The position numbers and the translations under genes are program-made. Below, piece by piece: positions 26,067 through 34,691 of a stretch of DNA of 64,000 bases. The notes beneath the pieces are model-generated. The model made no database searches. It saw only the letters and a program-made list of their open reading frames with translations, and was not told the DNA's origin. Source of the DNA: Paenibacillus puerhi (GTDB lineage: Bacteria > Bacillota > Bacilli > Paenibacillales > NBRC-103111); NCBI RefSeq assembly GCF_009846885.1, contig NZ_WUWM01000002.1, positions 124,001 to 188,000 of the forward strand, in the 5' to 3' direction. Position 1 is the first letter of the stretch; each line of letters begins with the position of its first letter.

Positions 26067-26210
26067 AGCTTGCATTTCAGCCCTTGTCCCACAAGGGATC
26101 TCAGGCGAAAAGTGCGAACCTACATTTTCACCCGGCCTTTGCACAGGCGCTTTGGGGACGAATCACCTGCTCCCTTACTGCGCCTGTAGTGCGAACCTCC
26201 CAGGAAAATC
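26067..26210 (-). promoter_or_regulatory. Candidate CRISPR leader
   Basis: The sequence next to the best-preserved repeat has no gene. Read on the minus strand it contains AGGTTCGCACT twice, at 26188-26198 and 26111-26121, 77 bases apart. The first copy is preceded by CACCTGATTTTCCTGGG. Placement upstream of the GTCGC end of the repeats is where a type I-C leader belongs. Assignment rests on position and the repeated motif. Confidence 0.55.
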
Positions 26211-26287
26211 AGGTGAGCTTGGGGTTCTCACCCATGCTTCTACAATCTTTCTCCGCCTCCCTCCCATTTTCCTCCAACGACAACGAA

Positions 26288-26322
26288 ACAGATCCGCACA
26301 CCTAACAGGCGCGCGGATCTGT
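26288..26322 (-). terminator. Terminator-like hairpin after the ArAE/FUSC gene
   Basis: ACAGATCCGC and GCGGATCTGT form a perfect 10-bp stem with a 15-base loop, just past the stop of the minus-strand transporter gene. The following T stretch is short (TTTCGTT), so termination strength is uncertain. Confidence 0.65.
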
Positions 26323-26338
26323 TCCGAACCACTAAACC

Positions 26339-27382
26339 TCACTTCTTCTCATCCGCTCCGCCCCGATGATACTGCTCGACCAGCTTATCCAGCCTTCCGA
26401 TATGGTAGCCATAATCGAAGAGCGCCGATGCAACGATGCTTAGTCTCAATTCATCATCGGCCCGCTCATAGACAGTTCCCATCGTCTCGCGCAGGAAGCG
26501 GGCGCTCTCGGCCTCCATCAGCTCCACTTCGGGCGGTTCCGTTTCCTTCAGCTTTTCATCGAACTTCAGAAGGACGTGCTCATGAAACTTGCTCAGCCGC
26601 TCCAGCTGCCGGTCAAATTCTGCTCCATACCGTTTATCCCGATCGGCCTGGAAGTAGTGCTCCTCCACCACCTCCAGCACGTCCGCCCCTTTGCGCAGGG
26701 CAACGAGCATCTGCTGATACACGACCAGATCGCGGATTTTGCTGAATTGATTGCCTCCCACCTTCTTGTATTCCTCTTCCACCAGCTTGAACTTGTCAGC
26801 CAGCGACTTGAGCGATTCCTCCAGAGCTTTTTTCTCGTCGCGGAAGATGTTCTCCTTGATCTCATTGGATACTGCTGTCCGCAGCAGCAGCGACAGCTTC
26901 GCGTATACGCTGTGAATCTGCGTGACGAACTGCTGGCGGGGCCGGGGAGGGAGGAAGAAGATATTGATCAGCGAGGCCGTACCGATCCCCACCAGAATCT
27001 GGGCGAAACGGCTGAGAGCAAACTCCCATTGCCCCGAGGCTTCCATTACGGCAATAACTGTGACTAGGGTCAAGCCGATGCTGTCCTGCATCTTTAGCTT
27101 CATGCAGATCATGATGACGATAATACAGATCAAGCCGATCGCGAACGGGTCCTTCGAAAAATACATGCCCGCCAGTAGCGCTAGGACCGCACCGAGCGTA
27201 TTGGCCTGAAGCTGCTCCAGAAAATGCCGCCAGGAGCGATAGATCGTAGGCTGAATGGCGAACATGGCCGCGACGGCGGAGATGACCGGGGACGGGAAAT
27301 GCAAGAAGAATGAATTAAAATATAAGGTCAATGTGACGGCTAGGCCGGTCTTGAGCATGCGGGCTCCGAAAGCCACATTCAT
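26339..27382 (-). CDS. Aromatic acid exporter (ArAE/FUSC) family membrane protein
   Basis: A 347-residue protein. The first 145 residues form about five membrane helices with the ArAE_1 pattern (AVAAMFAIQPTIYRSWRHF, then LPPRPRQQF). The remaining 200 residues are a charged, coiled-coil-rich cytoplasmic region. Relatives are half-size fusaric-acid-resistance-like exporters; the substrate is unknown. GGGAGGG lies directly before the ATG at 27382, and a GTG two codons later (27376) has better spacing, so the exact start is open. A hairpin follows the stop. Confidence 0.78.
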   Translation of the reverse strand: MNVAFGARMLKTGLAVTLTLYFNSFFLHFPSPVISAVAAMFAIQPTIYRSWRHFLEQLQANTLGAVLALLAGMYFSKDPFAIGLICIIVIMICMKLKMQDSIGLTLVTVIAVMEASGQWEFALSRFAQILVGIGTASLINIFFLPPRPRQQFVTQIHSVYAKLSLLLRTAVSNEIKENIFRDEKKALEESLKSLADKFKLVEEEYKKVGGNQFSKIRDLVVYQQMLVALRKGADVLEVVEEHYFQADRDKRYGAEFDRQLERLSKFHEHVLLKFDEKLKETEPPEVELMEAESARFLRETMGTVYERADDELRLSIVASALFDYGYHIGRLDKLVEQYHRGGADEKK

Positions 27383-27393
27383 CCCTCCCGGAT

Positions 27394-28269
27394 TTATAGG
27401 GTTGAGCCGGATTCATGACAATCATAAGGATTGTGCAGATCCTGCCGGTATTCGGACGGCGTGAGTCCGTAGCAGCGCTTAAACTGCTTGGAGAAATAAA
27501 GCGGATCGGCAAAACCGATCGAAGAAGCGACCTGCTCCACCGTCAGCGATTCCTGCAGCAGCAGCTTGGCGCGTTCCATCCGCACCTTCAGCAGGTACTG
27601 CATCGGAGAGAGACCGGTATGCTGCTTGAACATCTTGGACAAATGCGTCCGGTGATAGCCCAAAGACCTCGCCATCTCCTCGATCGAGATAGGCTGGTAA
27701 TATTGCAAGGTCAGCCATCGGATGGCCTGCTCGATCTGCCGTTCGATCACCGGACTCTCCTCTTTGCGCACTTCGCTTACGGCGGATGCGGAGGAATACT
27801 CGGCCAGGATCAGCCGGAGCATGCCCCCCGAGGCCAGCTCCTTGCGTACCGGCCCGTCTCCCCGCAGCGATTGCTCCATCTGTTGGTACAGCCTATGCAT
27901 CCGGCGCGGCCGCTCGGCCAAGGCAGTCGGGGCATTGCGCGTCAACCCGCAGGAGCTAAGCAGCTCCTCCGCACGCCCCCCCTTGAAGGCCACCCAGCGA
28001 TACTTCCAGGGGTCTTCATCCTCGCAATCGTAGCGGACCAGCTCACCGGGGAAAATTACGAAGCTGTGTCCGGGACCGAGCCGATAGTCCGTATTGCGGC
28101 AGCGGAATACTCCTCGTCCGGACACGACCGTATGAACCAAATAATAATCGAGCACCTGCGGACCGACCCGGTGACCTGCCATCGTCTGGGCATGCCCGCT
28201 GAACAGCACCGTTAGCTCGCCCTTGCCCGGAGACGGGTTAAAGGCGGCGTCATACTTGGCATGCGGCAT
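27394..28269 (-). CDS. AraC-family transcriptional regulator
   Basis: A 291-residue regulator. A cupin-type sugar-sensing domain with LGPGHSFVIFPGELVRYDCED fills the first 130 residues. The carboxyl end has the two AraC helix-turn-helix units: ISIEEMARSLGYHRTHLSKMFK and VEQVASSIGFADPLYFSKQFKRCYG, followed by the usual PSEYR. I chose the ATG at 28269 because AAAGGAGG lies nine bases upstream; the frame extends to 28428 without a site. It is divergent from the GH4 glycosidase gene across 229 bases and is probably its activator. Confidence 0.88.
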   Translation of the reverse strand: MPHAKYDAAFNPSPGKGELTVLFSGHAQTMAGHRVGPQVLDYYLVHTVVSGRGVFRCRNTDYRLGPGHSFVIFPGELVRYDCEDEDPWKYRWVAFKGGRAEELLSSCGLTRNAPTALAERPRRMHRLYQQMEQSLRGDGPVRKELASGGMLRLILAEYSSASAVSEVRKEESPVIERQIEQAIRWLTLQYYQPISIEEMARSLGYHRTHLSKMFKQHTGLSPMQYLLKVRMERAKLLLQESLTVEQVASSIGFADPLYFSKQFKRCYGLTPSEYRQDLHNPYDCHESGSTL

Positions 28270-28498
28270 TTGCAAAAGCCTCCTTTTGTCCATAAGCGCC
28301 CTACATCTGTCACTTGCGATTATACCCGGCTTTGTAACTGGCCGCAACCGTCTTCCGACCGAGGTTCGGAGAGCCTTCCCGCACCCCATAATCCTACAAA
28401 TGTCCTTAAGCAAGTGGAATTCCTCCATATTCCTTCCCGGGCGGATGAGATATAGTCAGAAGCAGGAAGTCCACTATGCATTCCCTCCAGAAAGGAAG

Positions 28499-29803
28499 AT
28501 GGTCTTGAATAAAATTACATTTATCGGAGCGGGCAGTACCGTATTTGCCAAAAACGTACTTGGAGACTGCATGCTCACCCCATCCCTGCAGGAGTTCGAG
28601 CTGGCCTTGTTCGATATCGATGAGCAGCGCCTCAAGGATTCCGAAAGCATGCTGCTAAACCTGAAAGCGACGACGGGCAGCGGCTGTACCGTCAAGGCTT
28701 ACCAAGATCGCAAGGAAGCGCTGCGCGGAGCCAAGTATGTCATCAACGCAATCCAGGTAGGCGGATACGATCCGTGCACAATCACCGATTTCGAAATTCC
28801 GAAAAAATACGGCCTGCGGCAAACGATCGCGGATACGTTGGGAATCGGAGGCATTTTCCGCAATCTTCGCACGATCCCGGTCATGCTGGACTTTGCTCGC
28901 GACATCCAGGAGGTTTGTCCGGACGCCTGGTTCCTGAACTATACGAATCCGATGGCCGTATTGACGAACGCGATGAATACGTATGGAGGCGTCAAGACGG
29001 TCGGTCTCTGTCACAGCGTGCAGGTGTGTATGCCCCATTTGTTTAAGAGCCTTGGCATCGATACGACGGGCGTCCAAACGAAGATCGCCGGCATCAATCA
29101 TATGGCCTGGCTGCTGGAATGTACCCGCGACGGCGTCGATCTGTATCCCGAGATCAAGCGTCTGGCTGCCGAGAAGCAGAAGGAAAAGCATAAGGACATG
29201 GTCCGCTATGAGCTGATGTTCCGCTTTGGGTACTACGTCACTGAATCCAGCGAGCATAACGCCGAGTATCATCCCTACTTCATTAAGAAGAATTACCCCG
29301 AATTGATCGAGCAACTCAATATCCCGTTGGATGAATATCCGCGCCGCTGCATTAACCAGATCGAGCGTTGGAAGACAATGCGGGAGGAACTGGTGGGCGA
29401 TAAAAATCTGGAGCACAAGCGTTCCAACGAATACGCCTCCTACATGCTGCATGCGATGGAGACGAACGAGCCGTTCAAGATCGGCGGCAATGTGATGAAT
29501 ACGGGACTCATTACCAACCTGCCTAAGGAAGCCTGCGTGGAGGTACCGTGCCTGGTCGACAGCAGCGGGATAACGCCGACCTATGTGGGCGATCTGCCGC
29601 CGCAGCTTGCAGCCTTGAATCGCACGAACATCAACACCCAGCTGCTGACGCTTGAAGCGGCGATCACGCGCAAGAAGGAGCATATCTATCACGCGGCGCT
29701 TCTCGATCCGCATACCTCCGCCGAGCTGTCAATCGATGAGATCGTAGCGATGTGCGATGAGCTGATCGAGGCTCACGGCGACTGGCTGCCCAAGTACGTG
29801 TAG
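28499..29803 (+). CDS. Family 4 glycoside hydrolase (alpha-galactosidase/alpha-glucosidase type)
   Basis: A 434-residue NAD- and metal-dependent glycosidase. The NAD-binding start reads ITFIGAGSTVFAKNVLGD. Further signatures are YVINAIQVGG, LNYTNPMAVLTNAM, GLCHSVQ and AGINHMAW; the Cys and His of the last two bind the catalytic metal. The overall pattern is closest to alpha-galactosidase (MelA) and AglA-like members, acting in the cytoplasm on imported sugars. AAAGGA lies close to the ATG at 28499; TTG at 28505 has better spacing. The gene is divergent from the AraC regulator. No transporter is adjacent except a lone binding protein on the other side of its terminator. Confidence 0.87.
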   Translation: MVLNKITFIGAGSTVFAKNVLGDCMLTPSLQEFELALFDIDEQRLKDSESMLLNLKATTGSGCTVKAYQDRKEALRGAKYVINAIQVGGYDPCTITDFEIPKKYGLRQTIADTLGIGGIFRNLRTIPVMLDFARDIQEVCPDAWFLNYTNPMAVLTNAMNTYGGVKTVGLCHSVQVCMPHLFKSLGIDTTGVQTKIAGINHMAWLLECTRDGVDLYPEIKRLAAEKQKEKHKDMVRYELMFRFGYYVTESSEHNAEYHPYFIKKNYPELIEQLNIPLDEYPRRCINQIERWKTMREELVGDKNLEHKRSNEYASYMLHAMETNEPFKIGGNVMNTGLITNLPKEACVEVPCLVDSSGITPTYVGDLPPQLAALNRTNINTQLLTLEAAITRKKEHIYHAALLDPHTSAELSIDEIVAMCDELIEAHGDWLPKYV

Positions 29804-29836
29804 CTCGCAAGCCAAGCAGCGGCAAGGAACCAACAC

Positions 29837-29884
29837 AAAACCGGCTTCGGAGCAGGCAATCAAGCCTGTACGAAGCCGGTTTTC
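29837..29884. terminator. Strong bidirectional terminator
   Basis: AAAACCGGCTTCG and CGAAGCCGGTTTT form a 13-bp perfect stem enclosing AGGC...GCCT pairs. It follows the GH4 gene on the plus strand and faces the convergent binding-protein gene. A-run and T-run on either side let it work in both directions. Confidence 0.85.
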
Positions 29885-29976
29885 ATTCGTGAAACTATGA
29901 AGTTCGGCAGGACTTCTTTTACAGAAGATCAGCGAGTTAGTCAGCCTCCCGGCTGTATATCGCCGGTCTGACGAGT

Positions 29977-31425
29977 TTACTTCGCTTTAGCCGCATCGGC
30001 CTTCTCCTTCTCTTCCTTCTCCTGAATGCTTTTTGTGAGCATCTGCTGTCCTTGCTCTTGAAGCGTCTTGAGCGCTTCATCGACCGACTTCTTGCCGTCG
30101 ACTACCGCTTGGACCTCGGTGGTGCCTAATTGAGTGAACTCCATAAAGAAATTTCCAGGCACCTTCTCCATCCCTTTGTACAGCGAGTTTTCATCTATCT
30201 TCAGCATGTAGAACGGCTCCAGGCTGCGGCCTTCCCGCTCCTTGACGAAGGCTGTTCGGGCGGACATAGCGCCTTGGTCGATATTGGCCATCAGCCGGGC
30301 CATTTCCTCGCCATTGATATACTTGAGGAATTCCCAGGCCGCCCTCTTCTGAGGAGATTGGGCGTTTATAGCGAACAGGTTGGATACCGATACGTTGTTC
30401 GACACGTCGCGATTTTGCGGGTCTACCGGCACAGTCACGAGATCCCAATTGACCGGGTTGACATTCTTCACCGATTCCTTGGCTCTCTCCAGCTCCGATA
30501 TCGTATAAGTGTTGCCAATCGTCATCGCCGCTTTACCGGCAATGAACGGATTCCGCAAAGCGTAGTCGCCCATCGTCATTGGCTCGTTCCGGTCAAAATT
30601 CATAGGGTCCTCGTTCAACATCAGCTTGGAGCGGTAGGCGTCTACGGTCAGCTCCATCGCCTTCTTCCAGCCGTCCGTCTGCACCGTAACCAAACCCTTG
30701 TCCACGTCCACGAAGGACAAGCCATTGGTGGAAGCGATGTTGCTCAGGAAGTAATATTCCGATCCCGGTCCTATGCTGTTCATCCCGAGCCCGTAGATCC
30801 GTTCGTTCTCCGGTCCATCGATCGGGAAACGCTTCGCCAGCTGCAGCACCTCTTCCCATGTCATCTTATTGGTCGGCAGCGGCACCCCGTGCTTCTCGAA
30901 CAGGTCCTTGTTATAGAACAACGCCTGGCTGAAGAACGTCGGCGACAAGCCGTACAGCTTGCCCCCTCCCTTTGCCCGGATGGAGGAGGTCACGCTCTCC
31001 AGCAGATTATCAATATCGAACTTGTCCTGCTGGATGATACTATCGAGCTCCAGCAGCTTCCCTTCTTCCGCGGCCGTCTGGAACTCATCGGGACTAAAGT
31101 AGAGGAGTACGTCAGGCTTTTCCTCGTCCAGCATCTTCTGAAAAGCTTCCTTTGGATCTTGCGGCCCCCCACTATATAAAGAGCTCATGTTGACGACTTC
31201 AACCTCGATATTCGGATATTTGGCCATGAACAAGTTACCGTACTGCTGGAAGAAAGACGATTTATCGTAATACATCACCTTGATGCTTGCCTTCTCGTCC
31301 TTGCTGAGCTTCTTCAAAGTCTCCCCTTGAGCGGATTTCTCGCCATCCGACGTACCCAACTGACACCCTGTCAGCATGGAGCTGCACAGGAGCGCGGCTA
31401 TTCCCGCTTGCTTCCATGATTTCAT
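29977..31425 (-). CDS. Sugar ABC transporter substrate-binding lipoprotein (orphan)
   Basis: A lipoprotein of about 482 residues with signal peptide and lipobox LTGC. Features of family 1 extracellular solute-binding proteins include IKVMYYDKSSFFQQYG, an NIEVEVVNMSS strand, the TTWEEVLQLAKRF-like segment and NPFIAGKAAMTIGNT. The tail (EKEEKEKADAAKAK) is unusually charged. Such proteins deliver oligosaccharides to an ABC importer, but no permease genes lie next to it, so it must work with components elsewhere. The start is probably the ATG at 31425, which begins a good signal peptide; the frame extends six codons upstream. Confidence 0.83.
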   Translation of the reverse strand: MKSWKQAGIAALLCSSMLTGCQLGTSDGEKSAQGETLKKLSKDEKASIKVMYYDKSSFFQQYGNLFMAKYPNIEVEVVNMSSLYSGGPQDPKEAFQKMLDEEKPDVLLYFSPDEFQTAAEEGKLLELDSIIQQDKFDIDNLLESVTSSIRAKGGGKLYGLSPTFFSQALFYNKDLFEKHGVPLPTNKMTWEEVLQLAKRFPIDGPENERIYGLGMNSIGPGSEYYFLSNIASTNGLSFVDVDKGLVTVQTDGWKKAMELTVDAYRSKLMLNEDPMNFDRNEPMTMGDYALRNPFIAGKAAMTIGNTYTISELERAKESVKNVNPVNWDLVTVPVDPQNRDVSNNVSVSNLFAINAQSPQKRAAWEFLKYINGEEMARLMANIDQGAMSARTAFVKEREGRSLEPFYMLKIDENSLYKGMEKVPGNFFMEFTQLGTTEVQAVVDGKKSVDEALKTLQEQGQQMLTKSIQEKEEKEKADAAKAK

Positions 31426-31537
31426 CTCATCCCACATCCCCAATTATTTGTAAATTTGCCAAACCTCCTATACAGACGGAGTTGGAATACAAAATGTTCC
31501 AGCAAATTTAAAATAATCGGATCTCTTCCGGGAACCG

Positions 31538-32209
31538 CTACCCGCGGGGCCTTCCAGCCAGCCACAGCAGCAGCATGCTGATCATGACAAGGGAACCGCA
31601 CCAGAGCCAGGCCAGCGTCATATTTCCCGAATCTACCGCCAAATAGATCGCCGTCGGCACGGTCTGCGTCCTCCCGGGTATATTCCCCGCCAGCATCAGC
31701 GTAGCGCCGAACTCGCCGAGCGCTCTCGCGAAGCCAAGCACATAGCCACTCCTGAGCGACCTCCAGGCGAGCGGCAGCGTCACCCGGCTCAGCACCTGCC
31801 ATTCACCCGCCCCCATCGAGCGGGCCGCATCCAGCAGATCCCGATCTACGGACTGGAACCCCACCTTCAATGTCTGATAAACGAGTGGAAAAGCAACAAC
31901 AATGGAGGCGATCACAGCCGCATGCCAGGTGAATACGATAGGGTGGCCGAATAGCTGCTCAAATCGGATGCCCAGTACGCTCTTGCGTCCCAGCAGGACG
32001 AGCAGGATAAAGCCGACTACCGTCGGGGGCAATACCAGAGGAAGCAGGATGATTGTCTCGAGCAGCGTCTTGCCCCGAAACCGGGCTTTATCCATCCCCC
32101 AGGCCGCGGCCGCTGCCAGTGCGAAGGCAATCACGCTGGCAATTAGCGACACTTGGAGCGATAGCCGGATAGGCTCAGCGAACGACACCCAATCGATCGG
32201 AGTGGGCAT
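31538..32209 (-). CDS. modB: Molybdate ABC transporter permease
   Basis: A 223-residue permease with about five membrane helices. The cytoplasmic EAA loop that contacts the ATPase reads DAARSMGAGEWQVLSRVTLPLA, and LGEFGATLMLAGNIPG is the ModB/CysT signature. It starts two bases after the modA stop with a weak ribosome binding site, so it probably depends on translational coupling. No modC ATPase gene follows: the next gene downstream, after about 110 bases, is an unrelated binding protein. Confidence 0.9.
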   Translation of the reverse strand: MPTPIDWVSFAEPIRLSLQVSLIASVIAFALAAAAAWGMDKARFRGKTLLETIILLPLVLPPTVVGFILLVLLGRKSVLGIRFEQLFGHPIVFTWHAAVIASIVVAFPLVYQTLKVGFQSVDRDLLDAARSMGAGEWQVLSRVTLPLAWRSLRSGYVLGFARALGEFGATLMLAGNIPGRTQTVPTAIYLAVDSGNMTLAWLWCGSLVMISMLLLWLAGRPRG

Positions 32210-32211
32210 CG

Positions 32212-33024
32212 TTATTTAGCAGGGATCGAGAAGCCCTGGCTGATGAAAATATCGCGGGCCTCCGGACTCTGCAGGAAGTCATAGAAGACTCGGGCTTCGG
32301 CGGGATGAGCGGAAGCCTTCAAGATGCCGGCCGGGTATTCGATCGGCTTGTAGCTGGCCCTATCCGCCGCGAAAGCGACGCGTACCTTGGAAGAGGACAA
32401 AGCATCGGTCCGGTACACGTAGCCCGCCTCCACATTCCCCGTTTCCACATAGCTTAGAACCTGTCTGACATCCATGGCGAGCACAAGTCTCGGCTGCAGC
32501 TCATCCCACAGCTTATGATAGACCAGCGACTCCTTGGCATAGCTCCCGGCAGGTACTGATTCCGGCTGGCCGATGGACAGCTTCTTGATCTCGGGCTTCG
32601 CCAGATCCTGGACAACCCCGGGTGCGGCCTGACCATCCTTCGCCACGATCACGACAAGCTCATTGGTCAGCAGGTTCGTCTGGTCCGCGGCAGCAATCAG
32701 CTGCTTATCGACGAGCGCCGCCATCTGTTTCGTGCCGGCCGATAAGAACAGATCGCTAGGAGCACCCTGCTCGAGCTGCTGCTGAAGGGTGCCGGAAGCC
32801 GCGTAATGGAAGGTCAGCTTAATATGCGGGTGCATTTGAGCAAAAGCCGCCTCCACCGCTTTCATACTATCGGTTAAGCTGGCCGCTGCCGATATGAGCA
32901 GCTCCACCTGCTTCGTTTCCTGACCCTGTTCTCCCGACGGCCTTTCTCCCTGTGTCTGGCTGGCACAGCCGACCGCTAAGAACAGCATCAAGGCAAGCGC
33001 TAGTGCGGTTCGATATAGACGCAA
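32212..33024 (-). CDS. modA: Molybdate-binding lipoprotein
   Basis: A periplasmic-type binding protein of about 270 residues with lipobox AVGC. ISAAASLTDSMKAVEAAF is the ModA amino-terminal signature whose serines bind the oxyanion; YAASGTLQQQLEQGAPSDLFLSAG and VEAGYVYRTDA are further ModA segments. I placed the start at TTG 33024, eight bases after AAGGGGG, because the ATG at 33042 follows its GGAAGG with no spacing and breaks the signal peptide. It delivers molybdate or tungstate to ModB. A molybdate-type regulator is encoded about 600 bases away on the other strand. Confidence 0.9.
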   Translation of the reverse strand: MRLYRTALALALMLFLAVGCASQTQGERPSGEQGQETKQVELLISAAASLTDSMKAVEAAFAQMHPHIKLTFHYAASGTLQQQLEQGAPSDLFLSAGTKQMAALVDKQLIAAADQTNLLTNELVVIVAKDGQAAPGVVQDLAKPEIKKLSIGQPESVPAGSYAKESLVYHKLWDELQPRLVLAMDVRQVLSYVETGNVEAGYVYRTDALSSSKVRVAFAADRASYKPIEYPAGILKASAHPAEARVFYDFLQSPEARDIFISQGFSIPAK

Positions 33025-33105
33025 TGGTATGTCCCCCTTCATCCTTCCGAAGTTTCTGTTCTTGATTGTAGCATCGTCCTCTATGAAAGTGAATCTACTT
33101 AGTGA

Positions 33106-33121
33106 TAACTAAATATAACTA
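33106..33121. promoter_or_regulatory. Direct repeat upstream of modA
   Basis: TAACTA occurs twice, ten bases apart (33106 and 33116), in AT-rich DNA between modA and the divergent DUF3243 gene. Spacing of one helical turn suits a regulator binding site, but nothing else supports it. Confidence 0.25.
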
Positions 33122-33221
33122 GACTTATTTAATCCTATAATTTGATTCGATAATGAGGAACCCGTTTAATCATACGATGTGTAGATTCATGAATGAATTC
33201 CAGAATAGGAGTTGAAGCGAA

Positions 33222-33569
33222 ATGACAGAACTTAACCATTTGTTGGACAAAAACGGAACCCTTCAGACGGACAAGCTGGAGGAGACGATGGAGAGGCTCG
33301 ACGAAGGTAAAAAGGAAGAAATTTTGCGAAACTTCGATTCCTTCATCGGTTACCTGGGTCGGCGTATCGAGCTCGCGGAGAAGCTCGGACTCAACGAAGA
33401 GCAGTTAAATAGCCTTGCTTTGAAGGTCGCCTCCTACCTGGCCGATCACGAGGAGCCGCGCAATAGCGAGGAAAAGCTGCTGAAGGAATTATGGAAGGTA
33501 GCCAATAAGGAGCAGCAGCAGATGCTGGCCCGCACCTTGGTCAATCTGGCACGAAATACGAATGTGTAA
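33222..33569 (+). CDS. DUF3243-like protein
   Basis: A 115-residue, fully helical, highly charged cytoplasmic protein. It resembles the DUF3243 family of Firmicutes, for example in NFDSFIGYLGRRIELAEKLGLNEE and VASYLADHEEP. No enzymatic motif is seen and the function of the family is not known to me. AGGAGT lies eight bases before the ATG. It diverges from modA and is followed by a very stable hairpin. It is probably unrelated to molybdate uptake. Confidence 0.7.
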   Translation: MTELNHLLDKNGTLQTDKLEETMERLDEGKKEEILRNFDSFIGYLGRRIELAEKLGLNEEQLNSLALKVASYLADHEEPRNSEEKLLKELWKVANKEQQQMLARTLVNLARNTNV

Positions 33570-33584
33570 GCACTTAATATGGTT

Positions 33585-33625
33585 GACGACGAACCCCCTC
33601 CGGGAGCCGGAGGGGGTTCGTCGTC
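33585..33625. terminator. 18-bp perfect hairpin, terminator-like
   Basis: GACGACGAACCCCCTCCG pairs perfectly with its complement around a five-base loop, directly after the DUF3243 gene. No T-run follows on either strand, so it may be a transcript-stabilising or attenuating structure rather than a simple intrinsic terminator. Confidence 0.6.
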
Positions 33626-33681
33626 TGCCATGTAGCTTTGCATACCGTATGTTCCGTATACTAGAAGGAGTAACACGAACC

Positions 33682-33702
33682 ATGTCGGTTATAAGGGGAT
33701 GA
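33682..33702 (+). CDS. Putative six-codon leader peptide
   Basis: ATG-TCG-GTT-ATA-AGG-GGA-TGA follows AGAAGGAG by 11 bases. Its TGA overlaps the ATG of the molybdate-type regulator (ATGA), which otherwise has only GGGG next to its start. The arrangement suggests that the regulator is translated by coupling to this short frame. It could instead be chance. Confidence 0.35.
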   Translation: MSVIRG

Positions 33703-34646
33703 ACAACATAACGGATGAGCTTTCTTACACAACGGAGGACATTGCCAAGCTTCTGAAGATTTCCAAGCTGACCGTGTATGATTTGATTAAAAAAGGCGAG
33801 CTTCCCGCCTACCGGGTAGGCCGCCAGATGCGTGTAGATGCAACCGATCTCGAGCTCTACAAGCAGCAGGCCAGGGAGGGCAGAGCCTCCCGGACAGCCA
33901 GCCCTTCCGCGAACCTTCCTCGATGGAAGACGGAAGAGGGCGGCAGACCGCTTGTCATCACCGGGCAGGATGTCAGCCTGGATATTCTGTCCCGGCATAT
34001 CGAGAAGCATACCAAGGCTTACCGCCCGCTCCGCTCCCATGCCGGCAGCCTGGACAGCCTTATCGCGATGTACCAGGGACGGGCGGATATCGTCAGTACA
34101 CATCTGCTGGACGGCGATACCGGGGACTATAATCTTCCTTATATCCGGCGTATATTGTCCGGCTTCTCTTATGTCGTCGTCAATCTCGTCACCCGCGCGG
34201 CAGGCCTCTGCGTCCAGCCCGGCAATCCGAAGCAAATCACCGGCTGGGAGGACCTGCGGCGGGACGACATCCGCATCGTTAATCGAGAGAAGGGAGCTGG
34301 GGCCCGTGTGCTGCTGGACGAGCAGCTCCGGCTGCATGGCATCTCCCCCCGGCAGGTTCGCGGCTATGCCGACGAGGAGTCGAACCATCTGGGCGTTGCC
34401 GGTCAAGTCGTCAGCGGAGCTGCCGATACGGGAGTCGGCATCGAGAAAGCGGCGGCGCTGGTCGGTGCGGAGTTCATCCCGCTGATCCGAGAGCGCTATG
34501 ACCTCGTCATGCTGAAGAACGACGCTAACCTCGAATGGCTCGATGCCGTGCTGTCGGTCCTAAAGTCCGATCCGCTGCGCAAGGAGCTCGCCCTGGTCCA
34601 GGGCTATGATCTGTCCATGACCGGAACGATCCTTCATGAAACGTAA
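33699..34646 (+). CDS. Helix-turn-helix regulator with molybdate-type binding domain
   Basis: A 315-residue protein. The first 60 residues are an excisionase/MerR-like helix-turn-helix (YTTEDIAKLLKISKLTVYDLIKKGE). After a linker comes a domain like the periplasmic-binding-protein-type PF12727 (SLDSLIAMYQGRADIVSTHLLD, VNREKGAGARVLLDEQL, GVEKAAALVG-like). Such one-piece sensors are found with molybdate/tungstate genes and probably bind the oxyanion in the cytoplasm. Nearby modA and modB are the likely targets. A direct repeat CCGTAT-GTT-CCGTAT about 40 bases upstream may be its own operator. Confidence 0.85.
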   Translation: MNNITDELSYTTEDIAKLLKISKLTVYDLIKKGELPAYRVGRQMRVDATDLELYKQQAREGRASRTASPSANLPRWKTEEGGRPLVITGQDVSLDILSRHIEKHTKAYRPLRSHAGSLDSLIAMYQGRADIVSTHLLDGDTGDYNLPYIRRILSGFSYVVVNLVTRAAGLCVQPGNPKQITGWEDLRRDDIRIVNREKGAGARVLLDEQLRLHGISPRQVRGYADEESNHLGVAGQVVSGAADTGVGIEKAAALVGAEFIPLIRERYDLVMLKNDANLEWLDAVLSVLKSDPLRKELALVQGYDLSMTGTILHET

Positions 34647-34691
34647 GCCTGCGCTTTATGGCCCGGCTGCGTACAACCCGCGCAGCCCGTG

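Noticed and set aside
29938-29972. Imperfect GTCAG/CTGAC inverted repeat after the binding-protein gene as its terminator
   Set aside because: Pairing is broken and no T-run follows; the strong hairpin at 29837-29884 serves better.
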